Shown here in pieces: positions 1-7,101 of a stretch of DNA of 34,010 nt. Both the position numbers and the translations under genes were made by a program. Positions within the stretch are counted from its first letter, which is position 1. Every line of letters starts with the position of its first letter. The notes beneath the pieces were generated by a model. It ran no database searches. It saw only the letters and a program-made list of their open reading frames with translations, and was not told the origin of the DNA. Source of the DNA: Methanothrix sp. (GTDB lineage Archaea; Halobacteriota; Methanosarcinia; Methanotrichales; Methanotrichaceae); assembly GCA_025361645.1 (NCBI GenBank), contig JANYKI010000069.1:1-34010 (forward strand), written 5' to 3'.

Positions 1-453
1 TCGAAGTTCGTATTTAAGGATTTTGCTCCATCATGACTCCCCGGTTTTGATCAGGAGGCTGGAACAAGATCGCGAACCCATCGCATCGGCCTTCAAACCT
101 AATAGATGATGGGTATTTAAAGATAGCGCACCAAAAAAAGAGGAAAATAAAGCGACAGAATTTTAAATAATATTAATTATATTAAAATATTCCTGATAGC
201 TATGCATATCAACCACACCGGAAGCATTAAACTATAGCGTTCAGCTTCGCGGGAGAATTATGAGGGTTACGTCTGAAGAAGCACGCTTTGCCAGGGAAAT
301 AATCCAGAAGATCCTTCTTTGCAACTATCGCAATCGAGACTATGATGCGCGAAATCAGATCGAAAATGATACCGTATAGCTCAATGATAAGCGCCTCATT
401 CCGCACCTTCCCACACCCACACACCCCCCTAAGCGTAACCTTAAACCATTTTG
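1..453. other. Intergenic region, no supported gene
   Basis: No reading frame here looks protein-like. A possible 65-codon minus-strand frame (227-424) has no ribosome-binding site and an odd composition. A strongly AT-rich block lies at about 108-200 and probably holds promoter elements. A weak TATA-like stretch near 370-376 could serve the scpB gene downstream. Nothing else is seen. Confidence 0.5.
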
Positions 454-1506
454 ATGAGGACAGCTTCCAGGATTGTCTTGACCGCAGATTCCTATGCCAA
501 AGCCGTCATCGAAGCCGCCCTCTTCGCCTCGGGTAGAACTCTCACTCCACGAGAGCTGGCCGATCTCTCCGCCCTCTCCGAGGAACGGGCACGCACTCTC
601 GCCGACGACCTGGCAAAGGAGTACGCCGCTCGCGACTCGGGCATTGAGATCAAAAGCATTGGTGAGAGCTATTCCATGCAGGTTCGCTTCGGCTTGGCCG
701 GGCGGGTCCTATCCTTCGCCCCCAAAGAGATCGAGGCCCCCCTCATCAGAACTTTAGCCATCATCGCCTACAAGCAGCCCATCAAGCAGAGCCATCTGGT
801 GGAGATCCGGGGCAACAAGAGCTACGATCACGTGAAAGAGCTGGAGGAAAGGGGCCTCATCAATGCGGAAAAGTTCAGCCGCACCAAGCTTCTTACCACC
901 ACGCGCTGCTTTGCCGATTACTTCGGCATCAGCTCTGCCGATCCCCAGGCAATTAGAAGAGCCCTTCTCAAAGACAAGAGGCTGGTGGGCGTCTCGCCCA
1001 TGTACGAGAGCCTGGCTTTACGTCTTGCCCTGGACTACATAGTAGTAAATCCCTATAAACCCGAGGCGGAGGATCTGGAGCGCCTGAAAGAGATCGAGCT
1101 ATTGGTGCTCGCTCCCGGCTACACAGAAAGGGTCAAGCGGCACTACTCCGGCCAGATGCTGGAGGCAGGCGTTGCCACCCTTTCCCAGCTCAAGGAGAGC
1201 GCGGAGAGAATCTGCCAGGAGTCTGGCTGCGGGGATGTCGAGCCGTTAGCCGCCGAGGTGGACTCGCTGCTCAAGAGATTCCGGCAGAGAGCGAAAACCT
1301 CCCGGGCAATCAAGCCGCTCACCCCCATGATCGAGGAAATGGCCCGCGACCTGCGCCTGCCTGTGCTGGAAGGGGGCCTAACGGTTGCGCCCGACTCTGC
1401 CGGAATAGAAGCAGATATCCTGGTACCCGCCCACCAGCCCTACGACATGGATATTCTGGAGAGAATTGTGCAGCGCTACGAAAAGATCCTGGGCAGGAAG
1501 GCGTAA
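454..1506 (+). CDS. scpB: ScpB, segregation and condensation protein B, with long C-terminal extension
   Basis: ScpB is the winged-helix kleisin-associated subunit of the SMC-ScpAB condensin complex, which compacts and segregates the chromosome. Residues about 8-170 carry the family pattern: AVIEAALFASGRTLT, then RTLAIIAYKQPIKQSHLVEIRG and YDHVKELEERGLI typical of its two winged helices. Residues about 175-351 are an additional helix-rich region, making the protein about 350 residues against roughly 180-220 in most ScpB proteins. The start is uncertain: ATG 454 is preceded directly by TTG 451, while TTG 478 has a closer AGGA. No scpA or smc lies nearby in the window. The gene converges on corA with only about 30 bp between the two stop codons. 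Confidence 0.88.
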   Translation: MRTASRIVLTADSYAKAVIEAALFASGRTLTPRELADLSALSEERARTLADDLAKEYAARDSGIEIKSIGESYSMQVRFGLAGRVLSFAPKEIEAPLIRTLAIIAYKQPIKQSHLVEIRGNKSYDHVKELEERGLINAEKFSRTKLLTTTRCFADYFGISSADPQAIRRALLKDKRLVGVSPMYESLALRLALDYIVVNPYKPEAEDLERLKEIELLVLAPGYTERVKRHYSGQMLEAGVATLSQLKESAERICQESGCGDVEPLAAEVDSLLKRFRQRAKTSRAIKPLTPMIEEMARDLRLPVLEGGLTVAPDSAGIEADILVPAHQPYDMDILERIVQRYEKILGRKA

Positions 1507-1535
1507 TCTTAATTATGATCCTTCGGTTCATCAAG

Positions 1536-2699
1536 CTAAATCCATTCTTTCCGCCGGAAATATACCATCATTGTTACTACTACCAGCAGCATCAATATCA
1601 AAACGGCCGGGTAGCCTAAAGGAGACTCCAGCTCCGGCATGAACCTGAAGTTCATCCCGTACAGCCCCGCCAGGAAGGTGAGAGGAATGAATATGGTAGA
1701 GATGATGGTCAAGAGCTTGATCACCTCGTTGAGCTTATTGCTCAGGCTGGAGAGGTATGTTTCCAGCAGCGAGGCGGACATATCGCGGAAGGTTTCGATG
1801 TTCTCGATCACCTGTATGGTGTGGTCGTAAACATCCCTCAGGTAGATCTTGATCGCTTCCGAGACGAGGGGAGAATCACTCCTCTGCATCTTGCTGATGG
1901 CTTCTCGCAAAGGCCAGACCGACTTTCGTAGGAACAGCATATCTCGCTTCAGATTGTAGATGGCAGGAAGAACGCCGGGCTGTGGGTCGGACACAACCGA
2001 ATCCTCCAGCTCCTCGAACCGATCCCCCAGTTTTTCCATGATCAAGAAATAGTGGTCCACGACGGAGTCAATCATGGAATAGGCCAGATAGTCTGCACCT
2101 TGCTTTCTTATTTTACCCTTGGCTGTACGCAGCCGATCTCGCAAGGGATTGAAAACATCAACCTCTTTTTCTTTGAAGGATATTATAAAATTTGGCCCCA
2201 GGATCATGCTCACCTGATCCATATCTAGGTTGGTATCACCCAGATCATCTTCATCATCTTCGCCTTCCGCTTTTTTATCTCCCTCTTCATCGTAGTAGAG
2301 CATCTTTAGCACGATGAATATGTAATCATCATAATCCTCAATTTTAGGACGCTGATCAGTCAGAATATCTTCCAGAACCAGAGGATGAATTCCATAGCAT
2401 GAGCCAAGTTTCTCTAAGACATCCATCTGATGAAGGCCATCAATGTTTATCCAGGTTACAGTGGGCTGATCTTTGAACCTGAAACACTCCTCTACCTCCT
2501 TGACCTCTGCCTCGTGATAATGTTGTTCATCATAATCAATTATAGTGATCTTAGGCCTTTCCAGTGGCTTTTCGATTGCCATCGGCAGCGGGTGGGCAGC
2601 GAGTTCTAAGATATCTCTACCAGTGCTTTGGCTCAAGTCGTTTGCCCGCAGTGGGCCTAAACCCTTTGCCTTCTCCGTAATGCTCCTGAATGTAGCCAT
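1536..2699 (-). CDS. corA: CorA-type magnesium/cobalt transport protein
   Basis: CorA forms a homopentameric Mg2+ (and Co2+) channel in the cytoplasmic membrane. The signature YGMNF sits near residues 352-356, between two C-terminal hydrophobic segments (about TIISTIFIPLTFLAGL and a final VLILMLLVVVTMMVYF), and the tail RRKEWI is basic as in the family. The large N-terminal cytoplasmic domain and long helix (LKRDMLFLRKSVWPLREAISKM) match. An acidic insert EGEDDEDDLGDTNLD near residue 140 is somewhat long. The ATG at 2699 has AGAGGT just upstream, overlapping the stop of the lrp gene. Spacing is 8 bp, so the two genes are very likely cotranscribed, with lrp first. Length 387 is at the long end of normal. 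Confidence 0.93.
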   Translation of the reverse strand: MATFRSITEKAKGLGPLRANDLSQSTGRDILELAAHPLPMAIEKPLERPKITIIDYDEQHYHEAEVKEVEECFRFKDQPTVTWINIDGLHQMDVLEKLGSCYGIHPLVLEDILTDQRPKIEDYDDYIFIVLKMLYYDEEGDKKAEGEDDEDDLGDTNLDMDQVSMILGPNFIISFKEKEVDVFNPLRDRLRTAKGKIRKQGADYLAYSMIDSVVDHYFLIMEKLGDRFEELEDSVVSDPQPGVLPAIYNLKRDMLFLRKSVWPLREAISKMQRSDSPLVSEAIKIYLRDVYDHTIQVIENIETFRDMSASLLETYLSSLSNKLNEVIKLLTIISTIFIPLTFLAGLYGMNFRFMPELESPLGYPAVLILMLLVVVTMMVYFRRKEWI

Positions 2700-2707
2700 T
2701 CCAACCT

Positions 2708-3166
2708 CTAAACCGGAGATGTCTCTTCTTTTGCTCGCTCTACCACCACGAGCTCATGCAGGTCTTCAATGCCGTCAATCGATCTTATGCGATCGTTTAT
2801 GAGGGTATTCAGCTCATCGAGGCTTTTGGACCAGACCTTGAGGAAGAGGTCGTACTCACCCAGTATCCCATAAACCTCAGTTATCTCTGGGATCTTCGTC
2901 AGAGCGGCAACTGCTTGATCGTGTCTTTCATTGTCTGTCTGCACAAGCATAATCGCGGTCACTGCATAGCCTGTAGCTGCCGGATTGGCCATAATGGTAA
3001 ATCGCTCTATGGCCCCATTGGCTTTCATGCGTTTGAGCCGAAACTGTATGGTCGCATCGGAGATGCCGGATTTTCTTGACATCTCTTGCAGGCTCATGCG
3101 CGCATTCTCCCGAAGACTGCAAAGAATGGCCCGATCCACTTCGTCAAGATCCACACTATTGCCCAT
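2708..3166 (-). CDS. Lrp/AsnC family transcriptional regulator
   Basis: A 152-residue DNA-binding regulator of the feast/famine family. Residues about 5-60 form the helix-turn-helix (DEVDRAILCSLRENARMSLQEMSRKSGISDATIQFRLKRM). Residues about 68-145 form the RAM ligand-binding domain (AVTAIMLVQTDNERHDQAVAALTKIPEI, then EYDLFLKVW). Such proteins form dimers and octamers and often sense amino acids, but the effector here cannot be read from sequence. It heads a two-gene unit with corA. A near-perfect palindrome just downstream of its TATA box suggests autoregulation. The start ATG at 3166 has only a weakly placed GGGAG about 14 bases upstream. Confidence 0.93.
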   Translation of the reverse strand: MGNSVDLDEVDRAILCSLRENARMSLQEMSRKSGISDATIQFRLKRMKANGAIERFTIMANPAATGYAVTAIMLVQTDNERHDQAVAALTKIPEITEVYGILGEYDLFLKVWSKSLDELNTLINDRIRSIDGIEDLHELVVVERAKEETSPV

Positions 3167-3201
3167 GATAATCTGGTATTCTCCCTGGTGATTCGTTATT
3201 G

Positions 3202-3233
3202 TATTGGTATATTACCAATATTACCATATAAAT
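3202..3233 (-). promoter_or_regulatory. lrp-corA promoter with palindromic operator
   Basis: On the minus strand TTTATATG (3226-3233) is a good archaeal TATA box. Just downstream is the palindrome TATTGGTATATTACCAATA (3202-3220; 8-bp arms, 3-base centre), which covers the expected transcript start. A further half-site TTACCAT (3221-3227) lies between the palindrome and the TATA box. This arrangement fits self-repression by the adjacent Lrp/AsnC protein. That role is inference. Confidence 0.6.
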
Positions 3234-3288
3234 GTTGCTCTTTCCCTAATATAGAGTATTAATAATAAAGTAATACAATGTTTGAATC

Positions 3289-3304
3289 AAAAAAATAAAA
3301 AAAA
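3289..3304 (-). terminator. Poly-T terminator tract behind the surface gene
   Basis: On the minus strand an almost uninterrupted run of T residues (plus-strand A7-T-A8) begins about 8 bases after the stop at 3312. Archaeal RNA polymerase commonly terminates at such oligo-T tracts without a hairpin. It separates the repeat-bearing gene from the lrp promoter. Confidence 0.5.
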
Positions 3305-3311
3305 TGTTTAA

Positions 3312-4408
3312 TTACTGTTGGTTGGAGACGATCTTAATATTATTGGCTCCTTTGGAACTTCTGTAGCTAGCAGCCAATTGATCTCCCACACGAATTGCCA
3401 TCTGGTTGACATAATCCTTATTCGGGCAGCATTTACTTATCTGGTTCTTCTTTATCAAGATATTATTCTCAGCCGTTGCGGGATCGGAAGCTATGGCCAG
3501 GGCTTTTTGATTGCCCAATTCCAGAGATTCCTGGTTTTTAGCAGCGCGCACATTTGAATGCAGACCTCATTGCTCTCACTCATAATGGTTAAACCATTGG
3601 GATCAATACCCCATGCTTGGGCCGTATTGCATACCTCTGTGCGGGGTGGGTATTTCAGAACCGTGGATTTACTAAAGGACTTGGTTTCATATGGCCCCAG
3701 CGAGATGCCTTCAATAATAATACCCAATCGACTGTCTACAATTCTAATGCCCACTATGGAGCAGTTGCAGGTATTTTTAATCACATAAGTATATGTGCCA
3801 TTCTGGCCGGACCGGTAACATTCGCACCCGTCAGCATATTTATATATTTTTAATAATTCGCAGTTTACTTTTAGGAGATCTTCATAAATCTCCATGAGAA
3901 TGGCTTGCCTGCGGATCAGATCTTCAAAGCTTGCCAGGAACTCGATCTTATCTTCTTCCGGAGCATCTTGCAGATGGTGCAGAAAACCCTCAAATCCCAG
4001 GAGAAGGGCTGCGTCTCGGTCCAGTAGGTCCTGAAAACTATTCAGGAACTTCTTTTTCTCTCGAATGGGAAAGAGGCAGTATTTCTTCTTCAATTGAGAT
4101 TGGAAATCATAAAGAAGAATGGCCTGGTGCCTCAGCAGCCCTTCCAGATTTTCAGTTATATCTACTCGCTCTTCCAGGCTCAATTCAGGCCAGATTTCTT
4201 TTAATCTGAGTTCAAATTGGGCCAGACGAATAGCTCTTTCTCTGAGCAGGCTCTCATATGCGCTCAGAGAGCTGATGTGCGGTTCAATCGATTGCCGATC
4301 GGCAAAAAAAACGGTGTCATTTAAATCGATCTGGCGAGACTGGTTCACTAATAGAATTTCGCTGGAGTATAATTCGCGAATATCCTCCATCAGCATGTGA
4401 TAGGGCAA
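3312..4408 (-). CDS. Helical-repeat surface-type protein, frameshifted near its C-terminus
   Basis: Not a named family that I recognise. As read directly, the frame starting at TTG 4408 (or ATG 4396/4390) ends at 3491 after 305 residues. Its last residues (CALLKTRNLWNWAIKKPWP) look out of frame. The adjacent frame continues plausibly from GTG 3551 to the stop at 3312 (start RAAKNQESLELGNQKALAI), so the intact protein would be about 365 residues. Residues about 45-195 contain four copies of a ~37-residue helical repeat with core S-[FY]-[EQ]-[DS]-L-[LI]-x-R-x-[AI]-x-L. A cysteine-containing DUF11-like domain follows and ends in SNEVCI, the same word that ends the neighbouring 831-residue protein. 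No signal peptide is visible, which is odd because its relatives look secreted. Confidence 0.6.
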
Positions 4409-4516
4409 GGCCTCCGGCAGGGTATCGGATAGAGTCTCAGACTGGATCTCGAATAGGGAACCGGATAAAGAAGCAATCGGTGAATCAAATGCCAGAACGT
4501 CACCGACTCTTCCAAA
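4409..4516. other. Divergent junction between two repeat-bearing genes
   Basis: Only about 108 bp separate the starts of the two divergent genes, and the stretch is not AT-rich as the other promoters here are. The minus frame stays open upstream of 4408 to a stop at about 4538-4540 without a start codon. The plus frame of the 831-residue gene is closed by TGA at 4481 and TAG at 4430. Both neighbours lack signal peptides. The stretch may be a rearrangement or deletion junction and not a true divergent promoter. Confidence 0.35.
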
Positions 4517-7012
4517 GTGGAATTGGTCATTACCGAGCTACTGGTCGCGAAACACCAGGCAGGAAAGGTGGACGACTGCGGAGCCAATGCTCCCTTCTCC
4601 ATCGAAGTTAGGAATTCAGCCGCTGCTTACGTCTACAATTTGTCCATAAAAGAGATACTCCCTGCAGGCCTAAAGCTCAACGACACACCCATCGTATCAG
4701 GAGCTGTGCCCACATCATTCGACAACAGTAATCCCGCCATTTTGATCTGGTGGTTCAACCAAACCCAGGGAGTTAGCCCTGGGACGAGGATATATATAAA
4801 ATTCAATGCCTCAGTTACGGGAAATTGCAGCTTTAATGGAGGAAACGCAAGAGTGCTGGTGAATTATATTGAGCCATGCGGAAGATTTGGGCCGGAGGTA
4901 GAAAGCCAGATTCCCGTAACAAAATTCAGTCCCAAGATAACAATTACTAAGACGCCCCCAACGACCTATGCAAATTCGGGGGATATAGTGCGCTGGGTTA
5001 TAACTCTGAAAAATGATGGGGATTATGTGGCCAAGAATGTGACCCTTCAGGATATTTTGCCCACGAACACCGTCTGGCACTCTGCTTACCCCCAGAACAA
5101 CAGCGGCATTGGATCAGTATCTAATCCATTGGTCTGGAAACTATCGGATATGCCGGTAGGGCAGACCAAGACCATTCGCCTTAATGCCACAGTTAAGAGC
5201 TGTACCGTTCAAACCACTGACAAAGCTACAGTCTACTGGGCCTGCTGTCCTTCCACAGCTCCTGCCACTGCCAACCTGATCACCAGACCCAGCGGTTCGG
5301 CCAGTCCGAACACGGGGCAGTTGAGTTTGCTGGATACCTGCGGAGGGGACTTCACACTAACCATCGGGAATTCCGGAGCTACAGCCTTAGTTTATAATAT
5401 CTCGGATGTACTGCCTGTAGGATTCATATACAAAAAGAATTCTGCTCGCATCACTAGCAACAACGCCACTCACAACGCGACCATCACCATCTATGAGCCC
5501 AACGACTTCACAGCCATCAATAGGACACTCATCTGGAACTCCACAAATATCGATAAAGTTTATCGCGGTGAGGTTATAACCTTACGGTTCAAGGTTATCA
5601 ACTGCACAGATTGCTGCAAATCATCTACCTCTAGTACGAACACTCTGAGATTCTATTACAGGGACTCCTGTGGAAATCTCTTTTCCACTACGCCAAATAT
5701 CCAGACAGTAAATCCCAAAAAGGGCAACCTCGTCGTGCGAAAGGAGCCTTCTGTGCAGTTTCAGGGACAGGTGAGCTGGACAATTTATATAGATAACAGT
5801 GGTACAAAGACGGCAGAGAACGTGAGCGTTGTGGACATATTGGGAGACGGGTTCTTCGATGTGACTTCCAGCAATGGCACAGTGACTCATAACCAACCGC
5901 TTCCCAACTGGACAACTATTAAATGGACCGGGCAGAAGGTGCCCATGGGAGTCGGCAAATGGTCCGTAGTAGTAAACGCCAACTCCAACGAGACCTGCGG
6001 ACTGACCCATATCAACAACGTCACCGTCCGGGGCACATGCGACACGGGGTGCATCTACAGCAACGAGCGTGCCATAGCTCGAGCCTTATCGCAGGCTACA
6101 TTTAGGCTTGACAGCCTGGAGAGTCTTCTCAGAGGGCAAACTTATACAATATCCAGTTTCGAGAGCCTGCTCAAGAACTCCTCCCTGGACGCCAACGCCA
6201 GCCGAGAGTTTCTTGCCAGCTTCGATGACCTCTCCTGGCGGCAGCAGCTCGGTCTGAAGGATTTCGAAGGACAGGTGTGGTGCAACTGGAACGATCTGGA
6301 CGAGGTGCAGAAGATAAAGTTCACATCCAGCTTCGAGGATCTCTTAAGAAGACAGTCTGAGATCATATCCAGCAATGATGTGCTTCTTATCCGGGGCTAC
6401 TGCAAAATTAATAGCTCAGAGAAGGCCGTCTTCCTGAGCAGTTATGAGGATCGCCTTCACAAAGAGCAGTATCTTCTCAACGGGTTTTCCAAGTGGTTAA
6501 ACAGCCAGAGTGCTCTTAACAACACTGAAAAGCAGACATGGTACAAATTTCTGGCAAGCTATGAGGATCTGATCAGGCGTCAGGCCAGGCTCATCGGCAG
6601 CTTTCAGGAGCTTTTATACTCCAGTTGTCAGGGAACTTTCATGGAAGTGTACAAGAGTACCAACAAGACCGATTACAATGCCAATGCAGGCGAACCCATA
6701 AATTACACGATCATTGTGAATAACACCGGGAGCAAGACTATCGAGAATATAACCATCAATGACTCCATACTGGGAGTGATACAGAGCTCTCCGGGCATCA
6801 CCCTGGCACCCGGGACAAACAAGACCTACTATAAGGTTGTCAGCCATAATTGCAGCTACTGTAGCTCTTGCACCTGCCGCATATGCAATTTTGCCTTAGC
6901 CTGCGCAGATGTGGTCATGGACGCGTCTAACCGAACCCATCTTTGCGTCGCCAGCAATGAGGTCTGCATAAATATCACAGAGCCCAATCTTGCCCCGATT
7001 TATCCGGGATGA
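4517..7012 (+). CDS. DUF11-repeat surface protein with helical SFEDLLRRQ repeats
   Basis: An 831-residue protein, apparently extracellular. Residues about 15-520 are four or more DUF11-like beta-sandwich repeats. Typical words are ITKTPPTTYANSGDIVRWVITLKN, YNISDVLPVGF and VVRKEPSVQFQGQVSWTIYIDN, with regularly placed cysteines and many N-x-S/T sequons. Residues about 525-705 carry four or five copies of a ~37-residue helical repeat (SFESLL, SFDDLSWRQ, SFEDLLRRQ, SYEDRLHKEQ, SYEDLIRRQ). A last DUF11-like domain with CSYCSSCTCRIC follows and ends in SNEVCI. The start is GTG 4517 without a ribosome-binding site, and no signal peptide is present; an in-frame TGA at 4481 prevents extension. The gene is probably 5'-truncated or its true start is lost. 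It converges on the 1962-residue gene. Confidence 0.75.
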   Translation: MELVITELLVAKHQAGKVDDCGANAPFSIEVRNSAAAYVYNLSIKEILPAGLKLNDTPIVSGAVPTSFDNSNPAILIWWFNQTQGVSPGTRIYIKFNASVTGNCSFNGGNARVLVNYIEPCGRFGPEVESQIPVTKFSPKITITKTPPTTYANSGDIVRWVITLKNDGDYVAKNVTLQDILPTNTVWHSAYPQNNSGIGSVSNPLVWKLSDMPVGQTKTIRLNATVKSCTVQTTDKATVYWACCPSTAPATANLITRPSGSASPNTGQLSLLDTCGGDFTLTIGNSGATALVYNISDVLPVGFIYKKNSARITSNNATHNATITIYEPNDFTAINRTLIWNSTNIDKVYRGEVITLRFKVINCTDCCKSSTSSTNTLRFYYRDSCGNLFSTTPNIQTVNPKKGNLVVRKEPSVQFQGQVSWTIYIDNSGTKTAENVSVVDILGDGFFDVTSSNGTVTHNQPLPNWTTIKWTGQKVPMGVGKWSVVVNANSNETCGLTHINNVTVRGTCDTGCIYSNERAIARALSQATFRLDSLESLLRGQTYTISSFESLLKNSSLDANASREFLASFDDLSWRQQLGLKDFEGQVWCNWNDLDEVQKIKFTSSFEDLLRRQSEIISSNDVLLIRGYCKINSSEKAVFLSSYEDRLHKEQYLLNGFSKWLNSQSALNNTEKQTWYKFLASYEDLIRRQARLIGSFQELLYSSCQGTFMEVYKSTNKTDYNANAGEPINYTIIVNNTGSKTIENITINDSILGVIQSSPGITLAPGTNKTYYKVVSHNCSYCSSCTCRICNFALACADVVMDASNRTHLCVASNEVCINITEPNLAPIYPG

Positions 7013-7064
7013 TGGCTGAAAGATGGTAGCGTCATGAAAAAGTTATGTCGAAAAAGGACATGAA

Positions 7065-7095
7065 GTGGAGGTAGCTCACCTGTTAGCTACCCCAC
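7065..7095. terminator. Hairpin between convergent surface genes
   Basis: GTGGaGGTAGCT (7065-7076) pairs with AGCTACCCCAC (7085-7095) with one bulged A and an 8-base loop. It lies between the stop of the 831-residue gene and the stop of the giant gene, so it can act on either strand. No T run follows closely. Confidence 0.45.
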
Positions 7096-7101
7096 ATCCA
7101 T

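Noticed and set aside
227-424. 65-codon minus-strand frame upstream of scpB
   Set aside because: No ribosome-binding site or recognisable composition; the overlapping plus-strand frame is equally long. Probably chance.
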